NCBI RefSeq assembly: GCF_002094975.1 | Contig: NZ_CP015284.1 | Coordinates: 1 to 64,000 of the forward strand | DNA length: 64,000 nucleotides | Direction: 5' to 3' | Origin: Streptococcus salivarius | GTDB taxonomy: Bacteria; Bacillota; Bacilli; Lactobacillales; Streptococcaceae | Shown: positions 54,494-63,810 of the stretch, one piece after another | Layout of the letters: every line of letters begins with the position of its first letter | Numbering within the stretch: the first letter of the stretch is position 1 | Program-made: the position numbers and the translations under genes | The notes under the pieces: generated by a model | Told to the model about the DNA's origin: nothing | Database searches by the model: none | The model's input: only the letters and a program-made list of their open reading frames with translations

Positions 54494-54937
54494 ATGAAGT
54501 TACATCTTTTTAAAACACGTATAAATAATATTCTACTCTCAGAAACAATAAAATATCTTTTTTTTGGTGTATTGGCAACCATAGTGTATTTTATAACAAG
54601 GACTATTACATATTTAATATTTGATTCTGCTATATTTTCTTCAGTGATAGCAAGCATTATATCAATCCTCTTTGCATTTTTTACAAACGATATTTTTGTA
54701 TTTAATCAATCTTCACAAAAGCGTATAAAAAGACTTATAAAATTTTTTATAGCACGACTTTTTACTCTACTCTTAGATATGTTCTTTGCTTGGTTTCTTG
54801 TAGATAAATATCCTAATATTTTAGGTGTTCTAGTTAAACATAATATACAAATTGTTAATATTTTAGAATCTTTTATATCACAATTTTTTATTATTGTACT
54901 AAATTACATTATAAGTAAATTTTTGATTTTTAAGTGA
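54494..54937 (+). CDS. GtrA-like membrane protein
   Basis: The 147-aa product has four hydrophobic helices in the GtrA arrangement: KYLFFGVLATIVYFITRTITYLIF, SSVIASIISILFAFFTNDIFVF, a short basic loop (KRIKRLIKFFIARLF), and SQFFIIVLNYIISKFLIFK. GtrA proteins are flippase-like or accessory proteins in cell-wall and teichoic-acid glycosylation. No glycosyltransferase partner is adjacent, so the role is uncertain. It lies between an IS3 copy and an IS30 remnant and may have been carried in with them. Confidence 0.65.
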   Translation: MKLHLFKTRINNILLSETIKYLFFGVLATIVYFITRTITYLIFDSAIFSSVIASIISILFAFFTNDIFVFNQSSQKRIKRLIKFFIARLFTLLLDMFFAWFLVDKYPNILGVLVKHNIQIVNILESFISQFFIIVLNYIISKFLIFK

Positions 54938-55028
54938 AATGTCTCGCACGACAGCTCTCTGCAGGAGTTCCTCGGAAGGAGCGTTTATCGTTTTGATGTG
55001 GCAAAGCTAAGTCAAAACAGAATAAACG

Positions 55029-55265
55029 TTACTCTTTTGGAAATAGCTTACAAAGTTGTTCGATAGCTGAAAACATGGATTTGGCTGTTCTGTCTGGTAT
55101 CTTGAAAGCTAAGTAAAAGCGCGTTTTTCGCTCTAGGAAGGTCGCTAAACAGCCCTTGCTTTTGCCTCTGGAAGACACCACAGTATCGAGCTCCCAGTGA
55201 TCAAAGGTCTCACGATTCCTGACCTCTCTAGATGTTAGCTTTTCGTCACCCACTACAGTTGACAA
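55029..55265 (-). pseudogene. truncated IS30-family transposase fragment
   Basis: The frame encodes FDHWELDTVVSSRGKSKGCL and FLERKTRFYLAFKIPDRTAKSM, the middle part of an IS30-type integrase core. The rest is missing on both sides. It is an inactive relic. Confidence 0.85.
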
Positions 55266-55295
55266 AGAACCTTATATCTCATCTTATGTAAAACC

Positions 55296-55334
55296 AAAAG
55301 TCCCCCTTGGTAGTCAAACCAAGGGGGACTTTTT
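55296..55334. terminator. very strong bidirectional hairpin
   Basis: AAAAGTCCCCCTTGG/CCAAGGGGGACTTTT forms a 15-bp stem with an 8-base loop and T-tracts on both sides, between the IS30 relic and the Abi gene. Confidence 0.9.
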
Positions 55335-55453
55335 CGAGGAAAATATAAGATTGATATTCTCCAACGCTCTTAAGAGCAATTCTATTTTCTATAAGTATTC
55401 TAGTATATTTAGATACATATGTCAACAGAAAAATATAATTTATTTAGCTTTAT

Positions 55454-56548
55454 TTAAAAATGATATTTTGAGTCCATAAAAATAAATTTTTTCCAGTCTT
55501 TTAAATTTGGATTCCCCATTCGTGTCAATAAACGAGTATTCAAGTCAAAATCAGGTGATTTGAAATGTTTATTGTTTCTATAAATAATTGAATTGATATG
55601 TTTTTTTAATGGTTTAGTACTTTCAAAATAATTGACAATCTGTAAAGTGTCAAATAAAGATAGGGCTGAAGGAGGTGTACCTGTTTCAGATGGTGTTAAA
55701 TTAAATAATGAAACCAAGCTCGCATTTAACTTAATATATTTTGGAGATTGGTAGCGATATACTAATGAACCGTGGGCACAAAAATTTCGAAGTGATTTAA
55801 TAATATCAAACATATTTAAAAATTCATTTCGATAAAATAATGGCATATTAAAGTCTTTCATTACCTTATTTAGTACGCTAGGATCTAAGTAATGTAGTAG
55901 ACAGATTACCTCTCCTAAGGTCATTGTTTCAACTGCGACCCAAAAAGGTACTGCAACGTGAGGATGATAGGTATAATTTGGAGCTTGGCCTGTACGAAAA
56001 GTTGTCTGACCGCTTTGGCTGGTATAACGTGAATCTGTATAAAACTGATAGTCAATGTGGTCGTTTTCGTTGATTAATTTTGTAAGATAAAAAGGTTTAA
56101 AAAGGATAAAATTATCAAATTCGTCATAGATCCTTTTGTTTTGGTAATTTACAAAGGGATAGTTGTTAGCAAATTGACTATTTCTTGGGTCTATATAATT
56201 TGATTTTAAGGTATAGTTCATAGTGTCACTTATTGTTAGACAATAAGTTTGTGTGAAATGGTGAGCTACTGAATTTTTTAACTTTGATTCAATATTATCT
56301 AAAATCTCCAGAATTGTAGTCGCCAATTTTTTATTAAATTTATAAATTGTAATAAAGTCATCTAATGTAACTTTATTGAATCGTTTGGGATTTCTACTAG
56401 AGAGTAAAAGGTTTTCAATTCCATTAAATAAATTAAAGTAATTATATTTTATTAGGGCATCATCAAGTTCTTTATCTTCAAAATACAATTTTCTTTCATG
56501 TAATTTTTGTTTTAAAGAATGACGCCCTTCGCTTTGTTTAATAGCCAT
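55454..56548 (-). CDS. Abi_2 family abortive-infection protein (AbiD/F-like)
   Basis: The 364-aa protein has the Abi_2 pattern: an N-terminal YNYFNLFNGIENLLLSS, a middle VAVPFWVAVETMTLGEVICLLHYL, and a late SLRNFCAHGSLVYRY. RNFCAH fits the R-x4-H HEPN ribonuclease motif typical of the family. Such proteins stop phage growth by cutting RNA and killing or arresting the cell. It stands alone between IS remnants, apparently with its own promoter, and could be plasmid-borne phage defence acquired by transfer. Confidence 0.85.
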   Translation of the reverse strand: MAIKQSEGRHSLKQKLHERKLYFEDKELDDALIKYNYFNLFNGIENLLLSSRNPKRFNKVTLDDFITIYKFNKKLATTILEILDNIESKLKNSVAHHFTQTYCLTISDTMNYTLKSNYIDPRNSQFANNYPFVNYQNKRIYDEFDNFILFKPFYLTKLINENDHIDYQFYTDSRYTSQSGQTTFRTGQAPNYTYHPHVAVPFWVAVETMTLGEVICLLHYLDPSVLNKVMKDFNMPLFYRNEFLNMFDIIKSLRNFCAHGSLVYRYQSPKYIKLNASLVSLFNLTPSETGTPPSALSLFDTLQIVNYFESTKPLKKHINSIIYRNNKHFKSPDFDLNTRLLTRMGNPNLKDWKKFIFMDSKYHF

Positions 56549-56667
56549 GTGTTACTCCATATCCATAATATCTTGTCTTTAAGTATATCATATTTTAATA
56601 TTTTTTTATCACAATTCATCATGTAGTGATACTGTCCATAATTTTGTGTAAACACTCAAGTAGAGTT

Positions 56668-56740
56668 TGTACTGACCTCAAAAAGTTAGACATTTAATTT
56701 ATCCAAAGGATTTAGTTCTGTATTGCACAGGACTGAGTCC
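56668..56740 (-). pseudogene. 3' end of an IS3-family element, cut by IS110
   Basis: This contains the terminal repeat TGTACTGACCTCAAAAAGTT and the last 14 codons of OrfB ([14 protein letters not shown]). It continues at 58378-58716 beyond the inserted IS110 element. Confidence 0.85.
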
Positions 56741-56925
56741 TTTTCTACAATTTGTCAAGTATATCAAGGTATTTGATGAAAAATAGTTTGAGTTCCATAT
56801 GTCAAACGAAGGAAATTGTCTTTTTTTTTTTGAGCTAAAGTTTAGTGTAAAAAGTGTACACAAAACCAACACCTTACCTAGTGATTTTTTTGATAAGGTG
56901 TTACAATAATATGGCATAAACAATT

Positions 56926-58128
56926 TTACCGATTTTGGGTAGAAGTATAATCGTAAAGTTTGTTATGCGTTATGAGGTAATACATTGTTCTGATGAGACG
57001 ATGTATAGAGGCAATCGTGTGTGGTTTGGTTGAAGTCACTTGCGATTGTCTTTTTCGTTTATCATAGAAGTCTGCGATATGACAAGGATTGCTGTGACTA
57101 GCTGAACCTATGTTATGAATGCACTTAAAGAGAATCTTTCTAGCATAGGGATTCCCACGTTTGGTGATATGTTCCTTGGCTAGAAAGTCCCCAGATTCAT
57201 AGTGTCTGAGGTCAATGCCGATAAAAGCATTGATTTGATTGGCAGAGTGAAATCGACGAATGTCACCAAGTTCACCAATAATGCTTGTCGCTGTAGTTTC
57301 AGCTATTCCAGGAATAGAGAGAAGAATCTCGTATTCTGGCAAAGGTTGAGCCAATGTTACCATCTCCTCTAAAACACTTTTTCTATATTCAGAAAGCCTA
57401 AGTAACTCCCCTGCATAGTATTTGACCTCTTCCATCATTGGAGAGGTTTTCTTGACCGCACAATAAGACTGATTAGCTAGTTTTGTAAGCTTATCTACTA
57501 AGTAAGTCACACGTTTTTCAGAGATGCGTTTTGATGTAGACTGACGGATGATAGCTCTTAATGTGGCGTCATCCAACTCCAGTACAAAACTATTACATGG
57601 AAAAGTTATGACCAAGTTCCAATATTGTTCCCCAGTTGGTGCCGACAAGATGTTTTCCAATTCAGGAAAAGTGACCTGTAAAACCTTGTGTAGACGGTTT
57701 TTAGCGCAGACAATATCTTCAGTAAGATTCTGATAGAAACGGCTAAGGTCTCGTAATTCTTGATAAAGCGCTTCTTGGACATAGCTTGGTTTACGATTGA
57801 GGATGAACTGAGACGCAGCTAGTTTTTCAGCGTCAATCTTATCAGTTTTACGTACTCGTAAGCTATCTAGTTGTTTTTTGGAGTCTAAGGGACTGAGGCG
57901 TGTATAAGCGTAACTATTATCCTCAAAGAAGGCCTGAAGACGACGAGAATAGACACCAGTCGCCTCGAAGACAATCTCTGGCTGGTGAACAGTCTTCAAG
58001 TCTCCAAGTAGTCGATTAAATCCGATGGCATCATTGGGTATGGTATAGCCATGTACTTTCTCTCCATTGATCAAGATGGCTACTTCTGAACTTGCTTTAC
58101 TCACGTCAATCCCAAAAACTACTCGCAT
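56926..58128 (-). CDS. IS110-family transposase (DEDD recombinase)
   Basis: The start MRVVFGIDVSKASSEVAI follows AGAGGTAATATA and gives the usual 400-residue length. GIDVSK with the first Asp, EATGVYSRRLQAFFE, KTDKIDAEKLA (DEDD residues) and the C-terminal Tnp-20 block LLSIPGIAETTATSIIGELGDIRRF, then the serine-containing KRGNPYARKIL, are all recognised. The transposase is intact. Confidence 0.9.
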   Translation of the reverse strand: MRVVFGIDVSKASSEVAILINGEKVHGYTIPNDAIGFNRLLGDLKTVHQPEIVFEATGVYSRRLQAFFEDNSYAYTRLSPLDSKKQLDSLRVRKTDKIDAEKLAASQFILNRKPSYVQEALYQELRDLSRFYQNLTEDIVCAKNRLHKVLQVTFPELENILSAPTGEQYWNLVITFPCNSFVLELDDATLRAIIRQSTSKRISEKRVTYLVDKLTKLANQSYCAVKKTSPMMEEVKYYAGELLRLSEYRKSVLEEMVTLAQPLPEYEILLSIPGIAETTATSIIGELGDIRRFHSANQINAFIGIDLRHYESGDFLAKEHITKRGNPYARKILFKCIHNIGSASHSNPCHIADFYDKRKRQSQVTSTKPHTIASIHRLIRTMYYLITHNKLYDYTSTQNR

Positions 58129-58377
58129 TATATTACCTCTTTGTCTTGAATGATTCCTTGCTTTAGTGATGTCATTTTCAATACTCGACGTTTTTCGTCC
58201 CACATACTTTGATAACATTCTTCCTAAAACAGGTGTCTTGCCAGTTTTAGTTACGACGTCTAGCGCCAAAGGACTCATCGACTTAACAAGACACCTCTAC
58301 TTTAACATAACGAAAAAAAGTAGTGAGTACTTTCTCCCGTCGGAGATTTTCTCACTACTAATCTTAGTATGTTTTAA
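58129..58377 (-). ncRNA. possible bridge-RNA region of the IS110 element
   Basis: The 249-bp non-coding end upstream of the transposase contains an AGTAGTGAG/CTCACTACT stem (9 bp) and a CTCC/GGGAG inner pair, followed by TTTTTTT. IS110 elements can encode a bridge RNA in such an end. No target- or donor-loop assignment was attempted. Confidence 0.4.
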
Positions 58378-58716
58378 TTTTACCTTAATTCGTTTGTTGT
58401 TGTAATAATCAATATAGTCTACAATAGCTTGTTCCAATTGCTCAAGTGAGTGAAACGTCTTCTCATAACCATAAAACATCTCAGACTTAAGAATGCCAAA
58501 GAAGGACTCCATCATACCATTGTCTGGACTATTTCCCTTACGTGACATGGACGGTTGAATCCCTTTATCCTCTAAAAATTGATGATAATACTGATGTTGG
58601 GATTGCCAACCGTGGTCACTATGGAGAATTGTATTTTCGTAATGCTCCTCTGTGAAGGCCTGGTCTAACATAGCTTTCACTTGTTCTAAGTTTGGTGAAG
58701 TTGAGAGATTATAGGC
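58378..58716 (-). pseudogene. 5' portion of the split IS3 OrfB
   Basis: About 113 codons encode [16 protein letters not shown] through KRIKVKLK, including LHSDHGWQ and MMESFFGIL. They are cut by IS110 at one end and by an unrelated fragment at the other. The upstream part of OrfB is missing. Confidence 0.85.
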
Positions 58717-58770
58717 GAAATTCAGGAAAATTATTATGAGCATAAAGGAAATTATGGCTATCGCCGAATA

Positions 58771-58840
58771 GTGGACCATCTAGAATACAACAAACGATAG
58801 ACTTTTGGTGGACATCAATTCCACAACAAGTTTCAATCAT
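58771..58840 (-). pseudogene. N-terminal relic of another IS110-type transposase
   Basis: The frame MIETCCGIDVHQKSIVCCIL matches an IS110/IS1111 N-terminus with the first active-site Asp. It breaks after about 23 residues, next to a short plus-strand IS3 fragment ([11 protein letters not shown], 58705-58770). Confidence 0.7.
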
Positions 58841-59139
58841 AACTTCCATTACAAAAACCTCCTGTTAACTATTGAACAATAGAACAAGAGGCTACTAGTA
58901 ATTTTATTTTCATGCTCAAGGCATATTCGAGTTATCTCATGACTCTTGTTCATCCAGTTTTTGTTACAGGCTAGGCAAAGCCCTATTAAAAACTACGGAT
59001 TTGTATTGTTCACCTTCATTATAAGCCGAACTTTCTTTTCTGTCATGAGTTAGCAGGCTAATCCTGCTTAGAGTTTTTGTTGCACTTCATTTTACAACAG
59101 GGTGAAAAGTTTTCTTCATGTATTTGTCGAAATTCTAAA

Positions 59140-59167
59140 TTGAATAATCGTGAATAAATGTTATAAT
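59140..59167 (+). promoter_or_regulatory. promoter of the lanthipeptide operon
   Basis: TTGAAT, a 16-bp spacer and TGTTATAAT (extended -10). GGAGG precedes the ATG at 59205, giving a short leader. Confidence 0.75.
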
Positions 59168-59204
59168 ACAGACGAGTAAGCGATTTCTTTAGACGGAGGA
59201 AAGT

Positions 59205-59885
59205 ATGGTCGAAAAAATTCGGATGTACATCGGAGTTCTTTCTTATAAAAAGGAAGGCCGAGAGGGACAAAAGGGAACAGGTTGTATTTTTAGTTATAAA
59301 GGGAAATGGTTCTTAGCAACTGCAGCACATTGCGTTTATGATATAGATGAAGATAAATTTTACACCGATTTTAAATTTACTCAGCCAAATAGTGGAAAGG
59401 AATATATACTTGGTGATGTTTACTTACATAAATTTTGGTCGAGTTTATATGCCCCAGAGTATGATATTGCTTTTTTTAATATTTATTGTGATGATAATTT
59501 TTTTAATTTGGATAGGACTTATTTAACACCTTATTTTGAAATTTCAAATGATAACAAATTTACAATTGCTGGTTTTCCTGGAAAGATACTTAGAAATAAA
59601 TTATATATAAAGAGGGATAACAACGGGATTAGCGATAGAATGTATTCGTCGAGTTTAATAGGAATAAGGACCTGTAAAAAAGAGGGAATGTCGGGAGGAC
59701 CTTTAATATGTCAAAATGAAGATAGTTTGAGTATAGTTGGTACTATTAGTTTGTCTTTTGTATCTGAAAAAGGGATTTTATGGTGTGCTCCATGGAATAA
59801 AGACTTCAAGGCTATTCTTGAGTTTCTGACAAGTGATAAACAAGCGGAGCCAGACTTTATGGAAATGTATAATTGGAAAATATAG
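59205..59885 (+). CDS. trypsin-like serine protease, cytoplasmic
   Basis: The 226-aa protein has the chymotrypsin-fold triad: His42 in LATAAHC, Asp87 in APEYDIAFF, and Ser163 in EGMSGGPLIC. There is no signal peptide, so it should act inside the cell. It is co-transcribed with LanKC (15-bp gap), which points to a role in removing the leader of the lanthipeptide. That differs from the S9-type proteases known in several class III loci. A defensive or regulatory protease is a weaker alternative, since trypsin-like domains also occur in bacterial immune systems. Confidence 0.75.
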   Translation: MVEKIRMYIGVLSYKKEGREGQKGTGCIFSYKGKWFLATAAHCVYDIDEDKFYTDFKFTQPNSGKEYILGDVYLHKFWSSLYAPEYDIAFFNIYCDDNFFNLDRTYLTPYFEISNDNKFTIAGFPGKILRNKLYIKRDNNGISDRMYSSSLIGIRTCKKEGMSGGPLICQNEDSLSIVGTISLSFVSEKGILWCAPWNKDFKAILEFLTSDKQAEPDFMEMYNWKI

Positions 59886-59900
59886 AAATGGAGGATAACA

Positions 59901-62465
59901 ATGGATGTAAGGTATGAAATGTATTTAGCCCCCAATAATAAATTTTACAAACGAGCAGGAGCAACCAACAAAAAGAAAACTATGCTTTATGTAAAAGATT
60001 TACCAGAGGGATGGTATTCAAAAATTGGTAAGGAGAAGCACTGGCATTATTGTGGTCCAATTGGTGTTCCTATCCCACCACAAGGTTGGAAGATTCACAT
60101 CAGTTCTACATTAGACAATGCTCAAAAAACACTTGATATCGTATCAAAAATACTAATCTCTAGAAACACTCATTTTAAATTTGTAATGAGTTCATGGGAT
60201 TTATTTGTGAAAAATTCAAAATATGGTGATAGAAGCGCTTCGGGAAAATTTATTACAATTTATCCGGCGACGATTTATTTGTTTTTTACTTTACTTGATG
60301 AATTGGATAAAGCACTTTCTGGATTAGAAAATGGGGCTTATATATTAAATGATAATCGTTGGTTCTTTGGAAATGTATACTTTAGATACGGTGGTTTCTT
60401 AGAAATGCATACTCAAGAGGGAGAAGATGGTATAATTAATGAGTACGGAGAAATTATACCAGATCAACGAATTCCTGGATATGTTGTTCCTTCTTTTGTG
60501 GAAATACCTGAGAAATTAAAAGCGATGGAGTTGGAAAAAGAAAATAAGTCTTTAGATGCTAGTAAATTAGATGATTATAATATATCTGAAGCAATGCATT
60601 TTAGTAATGGAGGTGGAGTTTATAAAGCAACTAACGTATCTTCTGGAGAAAATGTAATAATAAAGGAGGGAAGGCCGGAGGCAGGTCTGGACAGTACAGG
60701 AAAAGATGGTTTTAAAAGGCTATCAATTGAATTTGAAACATTGTCTAAATTGGCAGATGTTGATGAAGTTGTTGATGTTTATGAATATTTTAAAGCGTGG
60801 GAAAATGTTTATTTAGTTGAAGAAGTGGTAAATGGGATTCCTCTCCAATCTTGGATTGCTCAAAATTATCCATTTGGTGGATCAGAGGATAAAAAGAAAA
60901 GCTATCTTCGTAAGACGTTGGATATTACAGAAAAAATAAAAACTGGTTTACAAAAGATACACGATAAAGATGTTGGAATAGGTGATTTATCACCATCTAA
61001 TATTTTAATTAACAATGATACACTCGAAATCAAGTTTATAGATTTCGAAACTGCGGGAGTTGCTGATGCTAAATATTCACCAAGTTTAGCCACTCCGGGT
61101 TTTGTTTCAAAGTATTCTAAAACAAGGAAACAATCTGATTGGTTTAGTTTTTATAGGATTGTATATTCTATGTTAGCACCAATTGCTCCAATTCAAGATA
61201 TCGAAATTAAAAATGAACAAAAAATAGATAAGTGGATTTTAATGACATTTGGTAGCGAGGCATATAATTACGTTAATAACTTAAAAAAACTTCTTCCTCT
61301 ATCTAAGCGTATGTATTACTCAGATGTTCAAGAAAACAGATTGGATTATGATTTAGATAATTTAACTTCAAAAGTTCGTCTAGGAATAATATCTCATTTA
61401 CAACCTAGTAAGAAGCAATTGATTCCGGGAGACATAAGGCAATTTGAATACTCAGGTGGTATGTATAATGTTTTAACTGGTGGTTTTGGGGTAATAATGT
61501 CACTTGTTAGAACTGGGGAAATTTCACAATCTATTAAAGAATGGGCAATTAGATATTCAAAGGAAAAGTATTTGGCGGAGTTAGATTCGGGACTATTTTC
61601 TGGAAAATCAGGAATTGCTTGTATATTATTTGAATTAGGAGAAATCCAACGCTCTAAGGAAATAATTGGCTCAATTACTATTCCAAATGAAGCTTCAGAT
61701 ATTTCTCTAATGACAGGTCTATCTGGGATAGGACTTGCACTTTTATCATTTTATACTTCATTAAATGAACATTCATATTTAGAAAAGGCTACCAAAGCTG
61801 CTAATGAGATAAAAAATATCTTTAGTAAAAATACTGAAATCTATTCAAAAGATCCAGATTTTTTTCCTAAAGGTCTATTTGATGGATGGAGTGGAGCTGT
61901 GATGTTTTTCGGTGCATTATATACAGTCACAAAAAATAAAGAGTGGCTTGATTTTGCAGAGAAAATGATGAGTAGAGAATTAGAAAGTTGTGTTTTAGAT
62001 GATGATGGAATTCTTCATATTGAAGATGAGCAAAGACTACTTCCCTATTTAGCGGGAGGAGGAGTGGGTGTAGCAGTCGCTCTACTTTCTCTTGCTAAGA
62101 AAACAAATAAAGAATTTTACTTTAAAAAATTTGAACAGACTCTTCCATTAGCCTCAACTGTTTGTTGTTATAATAGTGGTCTATTTAGAGGATATGCTGG
62201 TTTTTTACTTTTTGTTTCCTTTTTAGAACAAGAGTATGGTATAATAAATAGAGAGAAAACGCTGACATTACTGAGTACAATTCAATTGTATGCAGTAACA
62301 ACGACAGGGCAGGAAGTAATGTTTCCTGGAGACTATGGCTACAGATTGTCAGGTGATTTATTTTCTGGTTCTTCAGGTGTACTTATTGCTCTAGAAGCAA
62401 TGAGAGGGAAGAGTTGGAAAAACTGGATTCCATTGATTTCTGAAACGATGGATGTGTTATTGTGA
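59901..62465 (+). CDS. lanKC: class III lanthipeptide synthetase (LanKC)
   Basis: The 854-aa product shows the LanKC order. An N-terminal lyase region (1-210) is followed by a Ser/Thr kinase (about 215-480) with GGGVYKATNVSSGENVIIK, GIGDLSPSNIL (catalytic D and N) and FIDFETAG. A LanC-like cyclase (about 520-854) has repeating G-x-x-G helices such as LSGIGLALLSFY, DGWSGAVMFF, AGGGVGVAVALL and GLFRGYAGFLLF. In the last block F and R stand where class IV enzymes have the zinc Cys-His, so no zinc site is seen, which points to class III. It phosphorylates Ser/Thr in the precursor, eliminates phosphate and cyclises onto Cys. No transporter is seen in the window. Confidence 0.88.
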   Translation: MDVRYEMYLAPNNKFYKRAGATNKKKTMLYVKDLPEGWYSKIGKEKHWHYCGPIGVPIPPQGWKIHISSTLDNAQKTLDIVSKILISRNTHFKFVMSSWDLFVKNSKYGDRSASGKFITIYPATIYLFFTLLDELDKALSGLENGAYILNDNRWFFGNVYFRYGGFLEMHTQEGEDGIINEYGEIIPDQRIPGYVVPSFVEIPEKLKAMELEKENKSLDASKLDDYNISEAMHFSNGGGVYKATNVSSGENVIIKEGRPEAGLDSTGKDGFKRLSIEFETLSKLADVDEVVDVYEYFKAWENVYLVEEVVNGIPLQSWIAQNYPFGGSEDKKKSYLRKTLDITEKIKTGLQKIHDKDVGIGDLSPSNILINNDTLEIKFIDFETAGVADAKYSPSLATPGFVSKYSKTRKQSDWFSFYRIVYSMLAPIAPIQDIEIKNEQKIDKWILMTFGSEAYNYVNNLKKLLPLSKRMYYSDVQENRLDYDLDNLTSKVRLGIISHLQPSKKQLIPGDIRQFEYSGGMYNVLTGGFGVIMSLVRTGEISQSIKEWAIRYSKEKYLAELDSGLFSGKSGIACILFELGEIQRSKEIIGSITIPNEASDISLMTGLSGIGLALLSFYTSLNEHSYLEKATKAANEIKNIFSKNTEIYSKDPDFFPKGLFDGWSGAVMFFGALYTVTKNKEWLDFAEKMMSRELESCVLDDDGILHIEDEQRLLPYLAGGGVGVAVALLSLAKKTNKEFYFKKFEQTLPLASTVCCYNSGLFRGYAGFLLFVSFLEQEYGIINREKTLTLLSTIQLYAVTTTGQEVMFPGDYGYRLSGDLFSGSSGVLIALEAMRGKSWKNWIPLISETMDVLL

Positions 62466-62505
62466 TTGAGTTTTTATTAAGATATTATATTTTATATAAT
62501 CCCAA

Positions 62506-63543
62506 TTTGTAAAATTAAGCTAGACAGAAAAAGCCATCTATGTTAGGCTCAGATAAACACCACATTTGTCTGAAAGGAACTAACATAAATGACCTATACT
62601 CATCTTATCACAAACGAGCTTGTAATGATAGAGGCTTACTATCAAGAAGACATAAAAGTTTCAGATATTGTGACTTCACTTGGCAGATCAAAACAGACAA
62701 TCTACAATGTCATCAACTATCTGAAAGAGGGGCACTCTGCTTATGATTACTATAACCGATATAAAATCAATAAGAAACGCTGTGGCAGGAATAAAACCAG
62801 TCTTACGCAATCAGAAAAAGATTTTATCCAAACTCATTTAGAACAAAATTGGAGCCTTGATGTCATTAAAGGAACTTATCCAGATAGGGTTGCTTGTTCT
62901 ATGAGAACTCTCTATCGACTAGCAGACCATGGTATTCTAAAGAAAGAGGATCTCCCTTGGAAAGGCAAAAGAAAACCAAATGGTCATAGCGAAAAACGAG
63001 GAAAACAAGCGTTGCGCAGAGATTTAAGTGAGAGAGCAGACAGTCATCCTAATTTTAAGACGGGATTCGGTCATCTAGAAGGGGATACAATTGTGGGAGA
63101 AAAACACAAAAGTGCAGTCATTACCTTAGTAGAATGCTTCTCAAAAGCCATCATCACACTGAAAATCAATGGATGGAAAGCAAGTGATATTGAGGCCTCC
63201 ATCAATCAATGGTTGTCTCAAGTTCCCAGTCATCTCTTTAAGTCGATAACTTTTGATTGTGGGAAAGAATTTTCTAATTGGAAATCTATTTCGAATGCAC
63301 ATGACATTGATATTTTCTTTGCGGATCCAGGATGTCCTGGTCAAAGAGGTCTCAATGAACATTCTAATGGCTTATTAAGACGAAATGGATTACCGAAACA
63401 GATGGTTTTTACTAATATTTCTCAAAAATATTTATCAGCTATAGCTGATAAAAGAAATAGAATTTCTAGGAAATCATTGAATTATCAATCACCATACCAA
63501 GTTTTTCTGAGTTACTTGAAAAGTCTAACTTAATTTAACAATT
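62506..63543 (+). mobile_element. IS30-family element between LanKC and precursor genes
   Basis: About 1.04 kb bounded by inverted repeats (left TTGTAAAATTAAGCTAGAC, right complementary to TTGTTAAATTAAGTTAGAC). It separates the synthetase from the precursor-peptide genes, suggesting insertion into a once continuous operon. Confidence 0.8.
62589..63533 (+). CDS. IS30-family transposase
   Basis: The 314-aa product has an N-terminal HTH (VSDIVTSLGRSKQTIYNVINYL) and the IS30 DDE core: GHLEGDTIVGEKHKSA (first D), ITFDCGKEFSNW (second D) and GQRGLNEHSNGLLRR (E). The reading frame is complete, so it may still move. A non-identical fragment of this family lies at 55.0 kb. Confidence 0.9.
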   Translation: MTYTHLITNELVMIEAYYQEDIKVSDIVTSLGRSKQTIYNVINYLKEGHSAYDYYNRYKINKKRCGRNKTSLTQSEKDFIQTHLEQNWSLDVIKGTYPDRVACSMRTLYRLADHGILKKEDLPWKGKRKPNGHSEKRGKQALRRDLSERADSHPNFKTGFGHLEGDTIVGEKHKSAVITLVECFSKAIITLKINGWKASDIEASINQWLSQVPSHLFKSITFDCGKEFSNWKSISNAHDIDIFFADPGCPGQRGLNEHSNGLLRRNGLPKQMVFTNISQKYLSAIADKRNRISRKSLNYQSPYQVFLSYLKSLT

Positions 63544-63634
63544 TAGGAATATAGGGTATTATTAAGTGAAATCAATTTTTTTACAATAGATTCATACAGA
63601 GTCACTTATTCTTAAATAATGAAGGAGAACAGAA

Positions 63635-63754
63635 ATGAAAAATATCTTATCTTTACAACAACTTAAAGTAAAAGAAAATACTAAATTGATGGCTAAATCA
63701 TCAAAAAGCATAAACTGTAAAAATAGTAGCCATGCTAGCTGGTTTGTTTGCTAG
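63635..63754 (+). CDS. class III lanthipeptide precursor, 39 aa
   Basis: An ATG with GAAGGAG upstream opens a 39-codon frame too short for usual gene callers. The leader MKNILSLQQL matches the LxLQxL-type recognition motif of class III precursors, followed by a Lys-rich stretch. The core holds two Ser-xx-Ser-x(2-3)-Cys units, SSKSINC and SHASWFVC, the pattern that gives labionin or lanthionine rings. The Cys at the last residue is shared with the second peptide. It lies downstream of the synthetase, behind the IS30 element. Confidence 0.8.
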   Translation: MKNILSLQQLKVKENTKLMAKSSKSINCKNSSHASWFVC

Positions 63755-63810
63755 TCTCTAAAATTAAAATTACTTTTCATTTTTTATCTTAGTTTTATAG
63801 GAGGAATCAA

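Larger units (their letters stand above)
56741..58377 (-). mobile_element. IS110-family element inserted into an IS3 copy
   Basis: The 1.64-kb insert splits OrfB of a second IS3 copy exactly between KVKLK and GLSPVQ. The junctions share AAAA with the uninterrupted copy. Long non-coding ends (about 185 bp and 250 bp) and the lack of terminal inverted repeats are typical of IS110 elements. Confidence 0.85.

Noticed and set aside
56699..56923. 74-codon ORF ending in an IS3 OrfB tail
   Set aside because: It reads from the non-coding end of IS110 into the IS3 remnant, so it is a chance fusion at the junction.
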